A DNA stretch of 51,315 nt from Candidatus Thorarchaeota archaeon. Its GTDB lineage: Archaea > Asgardarchaeota > Thorarchaeia > Thorarchaeales > Thorarchaeaceae. Under the pieces are notes generated by a model. That model saw only the letters and a program-made list of their open reading frames with translations, did not search any database and had not been told where the DNA came from. The translations under genes and the position numbers were made by a program. The DNA is taken from contig JAUWOA010000006.1 of NCBI GenBank assembly GCA_030612365.1, positions 1 through 51,315 of the forward strand, in the 5' to 3' direction. Positions 36,679 through 46,564 of the stretch are shown piece after piece (positions within the stretch are counted from its first letter, which is position 1; the number at the start of each line of letters is the position of its first letter).

Positions 36679-36787
36679 TTCTCGGGCTTTTCACAGATAA
36701 GGTGTTTCATCAGAGCGTACTCTCAAGCAAATGAGCAAAAGAAGAAGCGAGGGAGCCGGAGCTCCCTCAAAGTTGCTCGATATTCCA

Positions 36788-38581
36788 TCACATATCCTTG
36801 AAGACTGCATCAATCTCCTCGTCAGAGACCTCAAACACAACGTTGTGGGGCGGTAGTGGTTCTGTGTGGAAGAACTCCGGAAGACGATCATCCTTCGCTG
36901 TGAAACCAGCACCCTTGTTGAAGGCACGTTCATTCTTGAGAATGGCCATTCCGTACTCGCCAATATCAATGTCTTTTCCAAGGAAGCCATTGACTGTGTC
37001 GAGCATCCCATTGAATCCGCTATCGTCGTCCAGAACGCAGAATGCGATAAACAGACAATAACCCGTAGAATCGATGTATGCTGTTGTTGCCTGGAAGGTG
37101 CGCGACAGCTCAGCCTTGTCTATGGCTTTTGGATCGGTGACCTTTCCTTTAATTCCAACAATCTCAGCCGCTATCGTGTATCCGGCCGTGTGATCGGCAC
37201 CCATTGTGGTTGTTGCATACGTGACTCCAATTCCTCGGATAGGCCTCGGATCGTATGCAGGTAGAGCTTGACCCTTCACTACTGGAATCCTGCAAACTCC
37301 CAGAGTCTCTCCTGCAGTCAATGCGCCAGAACACACCAAAGCACCCTTTGCTGATTCAGGATGATAGCCGTTCTTCAAAAGCTCAATTGCGGCGGATCCA
37401 TCTCCGAAGTCAATCAAACCAGATTCCATGAACATGGCGATTGCATTGCCAGCTTCAATGGTGTCAAGACCCAAGTCATTGCAGATACGGTTCATCTCAG
37501 CCACATCGTGCAAAACACCAATACCCAAATTCGTGCCAAGCGCCCATGCGGTTTCGTACTCAAGTGGAGACACGTGGGCTTTCCCGGTCTTTTCATAGGG
37601 TACTACATTGGAGCATGCTATGACACACCCAGGATGGCATGCATGCCCGTACTTGCCTTCAGCCTTGTCCCCGAACTTCTTGCGGGTTTTATCAACGAGA
37701 TCGTGAACTGCCTCACCAGATATCTTAGCAGCATCCTCGAATCGTCCAGTCCTGAAGCCTCGTGTTGGCAAGGCACCAGCCTCGTTCAGTATATTCTGAA
37801 GGACATTCGTGCCATAGTTCTTCAATGCGCCGTAGGGTTCACCCTTTTCATTGTTCAATCGCCCTGTAAGGGCATGGTTGTCGAGTGCGTCCTTGAAGGC
37901 TTTCCGCCCTTTTTCAAAACGGTCTTTATCTTTTGCTTCAGGCCTTGAGCCGCTTGATGCGTCCGAGATGATGGCTATAATACGCTTTGAGCCAAGAACT
38001 GCACCAAGACCACCACGACCAGCGTAGCGGCCAGGATCGGTATTCTCAACATTGTTTCCAAAGACCCCAGCACCCTTGTGAAGACGCTGGCCCGCAATCC
38101 CACATCCTATGATGCCCGGCTTGCTGGGATAGGCTTTCCAAATCTTGCCTATTAGTTCGTAGAGGCCCATTCCGGCATAGTCGTTTGTCTTCTTGACCTC
38201 GCACGTATCCTTGCCAATGTAGATGCTATACCAGTCCTTCGTTTCAACTGGCGGTGCACCTTCAATGATGACACCTCGCAGGTCAAGGTAACCAAGCCTT
38301 GTAGCGGTGAGTCCGCCAGCATTTGCCTCTTTGATGCCTCCAGTGAGAGGAGACTTCCCACCCACACTCAAGCGGCCTGAGGATGGTGCCATTGTTCCAG
38401 CAAGAAGCCCTGGCGCTATTACGAACTTGTTCTTCTCACGAAGCGGATGACACGTTGGATCAACCTCGTTATGTATTACTGCTGAAGTGAACGCACGACC
38501 AGCAAGGGTCTCGTACTTCTTCGGCAGGGTCTCCCACTTGTGACCTAAGTCACTCATATTAATGCGCAATACCTTACTCAT
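36788..38581 (-). CDS. Tungsten-type aldehyde ferredoxin oxidoreductase
   Basis: FVIAPGLLAGTMAPSSGRLSVGGKSPLTGGIKEANAGG, GRGGLGAVLGSKRIIAI, GIGVTYATTTMGADHTAGYT. Confidence 0.93.
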   Translation of the reverse strand: MSKVLRINMSDLGHKWETLPKKYETLAGRAFTSAVIHNEVDPTCHPLREKNKFVIAPGLLAGTMAPSSGRLSVGGKSPLTGGIKEANAGGLTATRLGYLDLRGVIIEGAPPVETKDWYSIYIGKDTCEVKKTNDYAGMGLYELIGKIWKAYPSKPGIIGCGIAGQRLHKGAGVFGNNVENTDPGRYAGRGGLGAVLGSKRIIAIISDASSGSRPEAKDKDRFEKGRKAFKDALDNHALTGRLNNEKGEPYGALKNYGTNVLQNILNEAGALPTRGFRTGRFEDAAKISGEAVHDLVDKTRKKFGDKAEGKYGHACHPGCVIACSNVVPYEKTGKAHVSPLEYETAWALGTNLGIGVLHDVAEMNRICNDLGLDTIEAGNAIAMFMESGLIDFGDGSAAIELLKNGYHPESAKGALVCSGALTAGETLGVCRIPVVKGQALPAYDPRPIRGIGVTYATTTMGADHTAGYTIAAEIVGIKGKVTDPKAIDKAELSRTFQATTAYIDSTGYCLFIAFCVLDDDSGFNGMLDTVNGFLGKDIDIGEYGMAILKNERAFNKGAGFTAKDDRLPEFFHTEPLPPHNVVFEVSDEEIDAVFKDM

Positions 38582-38650
38582 TCAGAATCAATACCCCTAG
38601 ATGTTTTCTAGAAAACCAATACTCCCTAATACCCGTTGTGCTTTGCCTAG

Positions 38651-38662
38651 CATATCGATATG
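38651..38662. promoter_or_regulatory. 12-bp palindrome CATATCGATATG between divergent AOR and KBL-like genes
   Basis: Self-complementary; located in the divergent intergenic region. Confidence 0.3.
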
Positions 38663-38819
38663 AATCATTATGCATATCGCATTGATTGGTCCAGAATCCC
38701 GTCGGCATAAGTCGAATTTCGCGGAAACAAAGCGTTCATATAGCTGAAAAATCCGGCCCCGCGTAGTATGACCCGAACATGGGTCGTTAGATTGTGATTA
38801 CGAAATCAAGGTGACAATA

Positions 38820-40007
38820 ATGCGAGACCCAATAGGCTGGATGAGAACCGAGTACAACAAGCTAGTCGAGCAGAACTTCGACTGGAAGATCAGAGAACTT
38901 CAAGGCCCAAGCACCCCCAAGGCAATAGTGGACGGTCAAGAGGTCATCATGCTTTGCAGCAATAACTACCTCAACTTGAGCAATCACCCCAAGATGAAGG
39001 CGGCCGCGCTGAAGGCAATTGAAACTCATGGCGTTGGTTCTGGTTCCGTGAGAGCGATTGCTGGTACGATGGACCTTCACTTGGAACTTGAACGCAGGTT
39101 AGCTAACTTCAAGGGTGCGGAAGCTTCACTGACGTACAGCGCGGGATTCGCTACCAATGAAGGATTGATACCACAACTCGTTGGCAAGAATGATGCAATC
39201 ATCTCCGATGAGCTGAATCATGGCAGCATAATTGATGGTGTTAGACTCACGAAGGCAAAGCGCTTCGTCTTCAAACACTGCGACACCGATGACTTGGCGC
39301 GTGTTCTGAATGAAGCAGAAAAGGAGAAACCGGATAAGATTCTGGTAATCACAGATGGTGTTTTCAGCATGGACGGCGACATAGCCCCACTGGACAAGGT
39401 TGTCGAAGTCGGCAAGGAACATGGCGCAATGATCTACGTCGACGATGCACACGGCGAAGCAGTCCTGGGCAAGGGCGGAAGAGGTATTGTGTCACACTTC
39501 AATCTCACTCATCACGACGTGCACTTCGAGATGGGTACATTCTCCAAGGCGTTCGGCGTCATGGGTGGTCATGTTGCAGGGAGCCGAGACATGGTGAACT
39601 ACGCTCTAAATAAGAGCAGGTCGTGGCTCCTCAGTGCGTCACATCCCCCAGCAACAGCGGCAGCATGCATCGCAGCGATCGATGTGCTAGAAACCGAGGA
39701 AGAGCATGTGAAGACTCTGTGGAAGAACAGAGAGTACTTCGTGAAGGGACTCCAACAGATGGGCTTTGACACAGGCTTTAGCCAAACACCGATTGTTCCA
39801 GCTATGACTGGTGAGAGCTCAAAGGCCGCAGCTCTGAGCGATGGCCTCTACAAGGAAGGCATTCTTGCACTGCCGATAGTGTTCCCGATGGTCGCCCGCG
39901 ATAAAGCTCGAATAAGGAACATGATGAACTCCGGTCTCAGCATAGAACAGCTTGACATCTCACTCGCAGCCTACGAGAAAATTGGCAAGCAATTGAGCAT
40001 CATCTAG
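38820..40007 (+). CDS. kbl: Glycine C-acetyltransferase / 2-amino-3-ketobutyrate CoA ligase-like, PLP-dependent (GTG at 38811 is an alternative start)
   Basis: SNNYLNLSNHPKMKAAALKAIETHGVGSGSVRAIAGT, FSMDGDIAPL, YVDDAHGEAVLGKGGRG, TFSKAFGVMGG. Confidence 0.85.
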   Translation: MRDPIGWMRTEYNKLVEQNFDWKIRELQGPSTPKAIVDGQEVIMLCSNNYLNLSNHPKMKAAALKAIETHGVGSGSVRAIAGTMDLHLELERRLANFKGAEASLTYSAGFATNEGLIPQLVGKNDAIISDELNHGSIIDGVRLTKAKRFVFKHCDTDDLARVLNEAEKEKPDKILVITDGVFSMDGDIAPLDKVVEVGKEHGAMIYVDDAHGEAVLGKGGRGIVSHFNLTHHDVHFEMGTFSKAFGVMGGHVAGSRDMVNYALNKSRSWLLSASHPPATAAACIAAIDVLETEEEHVKTLWKNREYFVKGLQQMGFDTGFSQTPIVPAMTGESSKAAALSDGLYKEGILALPIVFPMVARDKARIRNMMNSGLSIEQLDISLAAYEKIGKQLSII

Positions 40008-40179
40008 AAGCATATTCCAACCCCTTCAAGGAGTTGGGCCGGGAGATTCTGCCGTAAGGTGGGAAACTCCCGGGCTTGCTTTTCATTTTTCCGTTTTCAT
40101 TCCAAGCAGACTCAACACAAGACTGCTTAGCAAACCTCAAATGGATGGATAAGTCACGAAGTGGTGGAATCCGAGTATA

Positions 40180-40707
40180 ATGACCAACTATCTGCACGAC
40201 ATTCCATCGGGGCCAGACCCACCTCGCGAAATCTACGTCATAGTCGAGATGACGCGAGCAAGCAAGAACAAGTACGAGTATGATTCTGACCACAACCTCT
40301 TCAAGCTTGACCGTGTTTTGTACACGTACGCTCCATTTGATTATGGCTTCATTCCACAGACGCTTGACCACGACCTAGACCCACTCGATGTTGTCTTGTT
40401 GATTAATGAACCAACCTTCACATCATGTGTGGTCCACGCGCGACCTATTGGTGTAATGAAGATGAACGACGCAGGAAAAACCGATGATAAGATCATAGCA
40501 GTCCCAATCAACGATCCTTATTACAGAGAAGTCGAAAACATCAGAAACCTCTCAAAAAGCTTGATTGATGAGGTAAAGCACTTCTATGCAACCTACAAGA
40601 TCCAGGAGAAGGGAATCGTGGAGGTCAAGGAATTCAGAGAGCTGGAAGATGCATACCAAACAATAGACAGATGCATCAAGGATTACAAGAAAGGAAGCAT
40701 CTCTTGA
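40180..40707 (+). CDS. ppa: Soluble inorganic pyrophosphatase
   Basis: NKYEYDSDHNLFKLDRVLYTYAPFDYGFIPQTLDHDLDPLDVVLL. Confidence 0.93.
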   Translation: MTNYLHDIPSGPDPPREIYVIVEMTRASKNKYEYDSDHNLFKLDRVLYTYAPFDYGFIPQTLDHDLDPLDVVLLINEPTFTSCVVHARPIGVMKMNDAGKTDDKIIAVPINDPYYREVENIRNLSKSLIDEVKHFYATYKIQEKGIVEVKEFRELEDAYQTIDRCIKDYKKGSIS

Positions 40708-40858
40708 ACCAGATTGCATTCAAATACTGCAAGAATCCAAATCGCCCATATGCCGAATAGGATAGCATGTAGTGCGGTCTTCTCCGACTTCGATGTCATC
40801 CTACTGACTGCTTGCCATGCAAGGATGGAAAGGGGGGACCCCCCGAATTCATGCGTTT

Positions 40859-41146
40859 CTATTTCAGTTTCTCATAAGCAGCGGCTGCTTCTTTCAACTC
40901 TGTAATCGGAGTGAATCGAAACTCCACCTCAGGAGTGTAATAGGCAACCATGCCCGCTATCTGATCAGCGCTATCAGCTTCGTACAACTGGAAGCCTGCA
41001 GTACCGTCAAACATTACGTATGCCTTCGATAGCGACTTCGGAAAGAGCTCCGGCTTCTTTTTCCGAACCTCTCCAAGCTTCTTCCATTTAGCCTGCACTG
41101 CGTCTAGGTCCTTAGGATCGTATTCCCAGATTGCGATGTATTTCAT
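40859..41146 (-). CDS. DUF3303-like protein
   Basis: MKYIAIWEYDPKDLDAVQAKWKKL...GFQLYEADSADQIAGMVAYY. Confidence 0.6.
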   Translation of the reverse strand: MKYIAIWEYDPKDLDAVQAKWKKLGEVRKKKPELFPKSLSKAYVMFDGTAGFQLYEADSADQIAGMVAYYTPEVEFRFTPITELKEAAAAYEKLK

Positions 41147-41268
41147 TTTCTCGCCTCATGCTATTTGCTATCAAGTATGCCCGGATGCATAAGAGTTCTC
41201 CGCCCTTTTGATTAAACGAGCAACTCACAACGCCCCCTGCGTGAGCATGGGACTATGTTGCCAGGTCG

Positions 41269-42432
41269 TTAGTTGAGCGGGTAGATTCCAAATGTCAGCA
41301 GCACGTAGAGCATCATGACAAAGACAGCAATCATTGCGATGGACTCCAGAGCGTTCACCTTGGAGTCATCCGCGATAAACCGATGCAGAATAAACATAGT
41401 CGGGAATGCAAAGAACAACAAAACAACCGAGAACAGATCAATTGGAATCACATCAACGTGGCCGAGAATTAAGCCACCGATTACTCCAGCAGCAAGGCAC
41501 GTGTAGGCAAAGACTACAAAGAAGACTTGCACGATGCCGCCGAACGCATTGGACAGCGCGATTTCTATCTCATCCTTCATGTGGCTGGAAGCGACTATGA
41601 TGTACTCTGGAGTACCTGCAAATACGACCAGGAGAAGAGCGGCATAAAGGAAGTTCAGATTCAGCGTATGCTCTGCGAAATGCGCGAAATTCGCAAGTGC
41701 CTCACCACCAATTAGCGCGCCAAGTGAAGCCAGAATCAGGAATATGGCCAGTGTTCTTTGGGACATGGGTTCGTGATATACCTTGCCCGCCATTATGTGG
41801 TCGTCCGATGTCGGGTCAATCTTTCCATAGTATTTCGTGACGCGATATAGATAGGCGATGAACACGGCCAGAAGAACTGCTCCAAACATTATGAGTTCAC
41901 CCCAATTGAGGAATCGAGGCAACGCAGGATTCTCCAAGGAGAACACGAAGACTATCAACATCGAGAGGCCAACCGAGAGGCTAATGACAGACCCCATGGA
42001 GAGCAGGTCACTACCAACCCACATAATCGCATCAGGCAACTTGTAGTCCCCGTGCTTGTCTTTTGGTAGCATGAGTGTGTAAATCGCAAATACAATGGAG
42101 TTCATGAAGATGGTAGCAAGAGCAAGCACCCAGGCAAGCTCGTACTGCTCAGCAAGAATGAGGAATGTTATTACTGAGAGCTCAGGTATCGTGCTCGCGA
42201 TGCTAGCATAGATACCAGCCACATAATCTGTTAGATGATATCTATGCGCGAGACCTTCAACCGAGAGAACGAATGCCTCACACGACCCTGCAATCAGCAG
42301 GACACCGCCTAAGAGCTCTACCCAAGGTGTGATACCTTCAAGCCCGTGAACGCCAAGTGCGTCCATTGCCATGAATGAGAGAACCAGTGCCATTCCAACC
42401 AGATAGGCTAACTGCCAGAGCTTGAGCTTCAT
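41269..42432 (-). CDS. Sodium/calcium exchanger (CaCA) family protein
   Basis: ASIASTIPELSVITFLILA and FAGTPEYIIVASSHMKDEIEIALSNAFGGIVQ; ten to eleven TMs. Confidence 0.75.
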   Translation of the reverse strand: MKLKLWQLAYLVGMALVLSFMAMDALGVHGLEGITPWVELLGGVLLIAGSCEAFVLSVEGLAHRYHLTDYVAGIYASIASTIPELSVITFLILAEQYELAWVLALATIFMNSIVFAIYTLMLPKDKHGDYKLPDAIMWVGSDLLSMGSVISLSVGLSMLIVFVFSLENPALPRFLNWGELIMFGAVLLAVFIAYLYRVTKYYGKIDPTSDDHIMAGKVYHEPMSQRTLAIFLILASLGALIGGEALANFAHFAEHTLNLNFLYAALLLVVFAGTPEYIIVASSHMKDEIEIALSNAFGGIVQVFFVVFAYTCLAAGVIGGLILGHVDVIPIDLFSVVLLFFAFPTMFILHRFIADDSKVNALESIAMIAVFVMMLYVLLTFGIYPLN

Positions 42433-42590
42433 GCTTCATCCTCCAGAGGCACGAGGGGAAGGAACGGCCAAATAAACCTCACCCTCGTCAATCCTATGAA
42501 AGAAAAATTGTCGTGAGTATGCAAACCGAAACTGACTAAAAGCCAACTCCACGTAAACGGAATGCTTTCTGAATAGGGTAGGAAACAAGC

Positions 42591-43244
42591 ATGATCAAGA
42601 AGCTTCGGTGTAATACCATTATTTTTGACTTCGACGGTACACTGGCTGACAGCATGTCGTTCTTAGCGAACATAGGTATTCATATCATGAAGAAGTACTA
42701 TGATATTGATTATGACGAGGCAGCAGAGAGATACAAATCCACAACGGGCCTACCCTATGAGCATCAAATTAGCCTTAACTTCCCAGGCTATGAACAGAAC
42801 GAACGCGCTATCGAAGAGTTCGAAAAGCTGAAGATTGAGAGAATCTTCGAGCAACAACTGTTTCCGGATGTTGTGGAAACCCTCACTCAATTGAATCAGA
42901 TGGACATCAGCGTCTTCGTTTCATCCTCTACCTATCAGCCAATCATTGCTGAGTATTTTGCCAAGAGGGAACTCTCAACATGTTTTGTAGAAGTTGTCGG
43001 ATACAGGCCCGGCTTCGAAAAGGGTAAACACCACTTCGAACACATCAAGGCAGAACACGGCATCCGGCTTGGTGACACCCTATTTGTGGGAGACTCGTTG
43101 AAAGACTACGAGCGGTCCAAGGATTATTGTAAATTCGTTGGTCTTGAAGGCATGTTCAAAGAGAAGGACTTCCGGCGCGCAGGACATAAGGGACCAATCA
43201 TTCAACAAGTGTCAGAATTGTTGGCCATGATCGAACCCCTGTAG
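42591..43244 (+). CDS. HAD family hydrolase
   Basis: TIIFDFDGTLADSM, DTLFVGDSLKDYERSKDY. Confidence 0.88.
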   Translation: MIKKLRCNTIIFDFDGTLADSMSFLANIGIHIMKKYYDIDYDEAAERYKSTTGLPYEHQISLNFPGYEQNERAIEEFEKLKIERIFEQQLFPDVVETLTQLNQMDISVFVSSSTYQPIIAEYFAKRELSTCFVEVVGYRPGFEKGKHHFEHIKAEHGIRLGDTLFVGDSLKDYERSKDYCKFVGLEGMFKEKDFRRAGHKGPIIQQVSELLAMIEPL

Positions 43245-43260
43245 TTTCGTTTCAACTCTG

Positions 43261-44247
43261 TTAGCTGGTTGTGTCAGCGATGGATGGACGGCCAAGCGCC
43301 TGATACATTCGTTCAATAGTTTCTCGGATATGACCAACCATATGCGCGGGGACCGTCACAAGATTCCTCTCTGGCAAATCCTCCAAGACCTCAGCAATCT
43401 TCTCCAGCGAATTCTTCTTCATCTGAAGGCAAATCGCACCATCATATGCTGGGAGGATAATCTTGTCAGGATGCTTGTCCTGCAGTTGTTCAACCAACCC
43501 AACTTCTGTTGCTATGATGAAGGTCTTGGCGGATGACTCCTCAACGGTCTTCACCATCCTGCCAGTGGAAACCACATAGTCAGCCACATCTTGGACCTCA
43601 GGGGGACATTCAGGGTGTGCAAGAACAACCGCATCAGGATACTCCTCCCTTAGCAATGCGATTTGGGCCACATCGAACATTCTGTGAACATAACAATGAC
43701 CCTTAGGTTCTATGTCTACAATCTCAACGCCTGTCTGTCTTCTCACGTACTCAGCCAGATTCTTATCAGGACCGAACAGGACCTTGTCGACTCCCAAGCT
43801 TTCTACTATCTCTACTGCGGTGCTTGATGTACATACAATGTCGCAAGATGATTTCGTTTCCGCGGTTGTGTTGACGTAAACAACCACAGGAGCGCCAGGA
43901 TGTTCCTGCTTCCTCGCCCGCACCTTATCAGGAGAAACAAAGGAAGCGAGCGGGCACAAAGCCTCAGGTGCAGGAATGTAGACTGGTGTATCTGGGGAAA
44001 GAACAGCAGCCATTTCCGCCATAAATTTGACTCCACAGAATACCACAAGATCGTATCCTTTCGCTTCGGCAGATTTTACCGCCAGCTGCAAGGAGTCCCC
44101 AACAAAGTCTGAAACCTTCTGAATCTCAAGAAGCTGGTAGTTATGCGCTATGATCAAAGCATTTCGTTTCTTCTTCAGCTCTAGAATCCGGTTCTGCAGA
44201 GCGACTAGTTCGCCTTCCAAGAATGAACACCACCTTTGCGAAGCCAT
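43261..44247 (-). CDS. nadA: Quinolinate synthase NadA
   Basis: ALIIAHNYQLLEIQKVSDFVGDSLQLA, VLAHPECPPEVQDVADYVVSTGRM. Confidence 0.93.
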   Translation of the reverse strand: MASQRWCSFLEGELVALQNRILELKKKRNALIIAHNYQLLEIQKVSDFVGDSLQLAVKSAEAKGYDLVVFCGVKFMAEMAAVLSPDTPVYIPAPEALCPLASFVSPDKVRARKQEHPGAPVVVYVNTTAETKSSCDIVCTSSTAVEIVESLGVDKVLFGPDKNLAEYVRRQTGVEIVDIEPKGHCYVHRMFDVAQIALLREEYPDAVVLAHPECPPEVQDVADYVVSTGRMVKTVEESSAKTFIIATEVGLVEQLQDKHPDKIILPAYDGAICLQMKKNSLEKIAEVLEDLPERNLVTVPAHMVGHIRETIERMYQALGRPSIADTTS

Positions 44248-44391
44248 TTGCCAGATTTTAACACAATCTCAACCGGCAAAATGGAGCCAATGCTTCTGGA
44301 TGTCAGGTTGATTTAAGTGCAACAACCTTCTCGCACTGAGAATTAAGAGATATAATAGTGCACTGCTCAGGCAGAACTGCGCGTAACCAAA

Positions 44392-46542
44392 GTGATGTTC
44401 ATGGGTATCGACAAACAGAAGATTCCGAAGACGGATATGCCGATCATAAGGAGCCAGTTCAAACAGGCAGCTGCGGACGCGGAAACTGCTCTCAAGGAGA
44501 AGTCGATAGGCAAAGGAGAAGGCCCATTCGGTGAGCCAAGAGAGTTGTTGGCATTCGCCATTCTTGAAGCGTCGGGTGAGCTAAGCCAGATGACTTCAAC
44601 TGCTCAGTCTATCGCAGACAGACTGATGGATGTGTTCAGGGATGTTTCGCCCGAAATCTCAGTCGCAGATTATTTAGAAAGCGCCACTCTGTGTTTGTAC
44701 GGCTTCATCCTGGGAACTTACAATGAAGAAGACTTCAGATATATCTACAGATACTCTCTATCTAGGATTCGAAACCATGCCTCTATCGAGAGCTGGTTGA
44801 GAAAAGCCATTGTGTTCTATGGCCTCTGCAAGAATTTGAGGGGCCGCGACCTTCTCGATGAATTCAGGCATTGGATACGGTACTTGGGTGCGTCGGCATG
44901 CAATCACAATCTGCTGGTCGAAGTATGTGCTGCTTTCGGAGAAGACATTCGGAGCGTGGTTGCTGAGCCAGATTTTCGATTTGTCGATTCTCTACAAAGG
45001 CACCCTCAATACTTGGAGGAGGCAATGGAAGGAAAATCATACCTGGATGTGCGAAATGCGACGAAGGACTGGCTTCAAGACGTGATGTCAGAAAGATTGC
45101 TACGAATATACCAGAAGCGGATGTACAAGCTTGCTCAGGACGATATCAAGCAAGACGCTAACGTTGCAGAAGCCTTCGATGCCGTAAGATCCACCTTCAA
45201 GAAGGCAGGATTTAGGAGCGATAGAAAGGGTGTGTTTCCAGTCAGGCTGCAGAAACTAAGCACCCCACCTCCGGCGGAAGCGGTGGATCCCATTGTCTTT
45301 GAGATGATACCACAGAAGCTTCGCGTGAATCTTTTGCCATCAGTCGCATACTCGACTAAGACCAAGACTGTGGAGATAATCTTCCTCGGAGGGCCTCGAA
45401 TTGGCCGAAGTGGCATTTTGCTGAAGACAGATACTGGAGGTGTTTTGCTGGACTACGGATTATCTGTGGCAAACCAGCGCATACCTGAATGGGTGCCAGA
45501 ACTGGAGATGATTGATACGGTCCTGATCAGTCATGCCCATCTGGATCACGTCGGGGGGCTGCCAGTTCTCTACGACAATTACGATGGAAAGTGGTGTTCC
45601 ACCGGCGTGACCGGGGCGATAGCTATGTCGCTTCTTGAGGATGCACTCAAGGTGGGTACTCCGCTACCTCCAAGAAGAAGGGACCGATGGGATAGCATCT
45701 CCAAGTTCCGTCAAAGAAACATAGACAAGATAACCAAGAATCACGTACGCCTAGAAGTTGGAAAAAGCAGTGAAGTTGGCCCTGGAATTGTAGTCACGCC
45801 CATAGATGCAAGTCACATACCCGGAAGCGCAAGCTTCCTCCTTGATATCGAAGGGGTCAAGATTCTGTATACTGGCGACTTCAACACAGATAAGTCGGTC
45901 CTCTTTCCTGGAGCGAATCTTCCGACCAACAATGATGTCACTATCTTCGACGGCACATATTGGGGTAGGCAGGATTTCAATAGAGCAGATGTAACAGCAC
46001 ATGTTGCCGAGGTAATCGAAAGCCATGGCCCTGTTATTATTCCAAGCTTCGCAGTGGGGCGTACACAAGAAATGCTCATGATCTTGGAATCAATAGGAGT
46101 AACTAAGAGCAAGAATGTCATTGTGGCCGGGCTTGCTGAAAAAGTAACCAAGCTTGTGGGTGTCAAGGGTCACTGGCAGGGAATGAAGAAAAACAAGGTA
46201 GCGCTAGAGAAAGATGACATCCTTGTTGCAGGCAGTGGAATGATGAGCGGAGGATTGGCCAGGTATCATTTCAAGGAACATAGCAGAAATCCTGAAGCCG
46301 CGATTATCCTCTGCGGCTACTTGGCACCTAGAACTCCTGGGTGGAACCTTCTAAATGGCTTCGAACCGCACAAATGCCACGTTGAGTATGCGCGGCTAAG
46401 TGCGCACTCTTCTGCATCTCATCTGCAGCAGTGGGTAAAATCCTGCAGCGGCAAGAAGATTATGGTACACACACCATCGAAAAAAGTTCCGAGAGGTATT
46501 ATGATGCCGGATTACAAGCAAAAGATAATACTCTCTACGTAG
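44392..46542 (+). CDS. MBL-fold beta-CASP nuclease with a ~300-aa N-terminal helical extension
   Basis: TVLISHAHLDHVGGLPVL, SFLLDIEGVKILYTGDF, SFAVGRTQEML; N-terminal part unassigned. Confidence 0.82.
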   Translation: MMFMGIDKQKIPKTDMPIIRSQFKQAAADAETALKEKSIGKGEGPFGEPRELLAFAILEASGELSQMTSTAQSIADRLMDVFRDVSPEISVADYLESATLCLYGFILGTYNEEDFRYIYRYSLSRIRNHASIESWLRKAIVFYGLCKNLRGRDLLDEFRHWIRYLGASACNHNLLVEVCAAFGEDIRSVVAEPDFRFVDSLQRHPQYLEEAMEGKSYLDVRNATKDWLQDVMSERLLRIYQKRMYKLAQDDIKQDANVAEAFDAVRSTFKKAGFRSDRKGVFPVRLQKLSTPPPAEAVDPIVFEMIPQKLRVNLLPSVAYSTKTKTVEIIFLGGPRIGRSGILLKTDTGGVLLDYGLSVANQRIPEWVPELEMIDTVLISHAHLDHVGGLPVLYDNYDGKWCSTGVTGAIAMSLLEDALKVGTPLPPRRRDRWDSISKFRQRNIDKITKNHVRLEVGKSSEVGPGIVVTPIDASHIPGSASFLLDIEGVKILYTGDFNTDKSVLFPGANLPTNNDVTIFDGTYWGRQDFNRADVTAHVAEVIESHGPVIIPSFAVGRTQEMLMILESIGVTKSKNVIVAGLAEKVTKLVGVKGHWQGMKKNKVALEKDDILVAGSGMMSGGLARYHFKEHSRNPEAAIILCGYLAPRTPGWNLLNGFEPHKCHVEYARLSAHSSASHLQQWVKSCSGKKIMVHTPSKKVPRGIMMPDYKQKIILST

Positions 46543-46564
46543 ACATGAAAATCATTTCAGGCGC

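Noticed and set aside
38152-38367. 71-aa minus ORF within the AOR gene
   Set aside because: Out-of-frame ORF inside the confidently coding AOR gene.
40714-41032. Plus-strand ORFs downstream of pyrophosphatase
   Set aside because: Overlap the DUF3303-like gene on the opposite strand and look non-coding.
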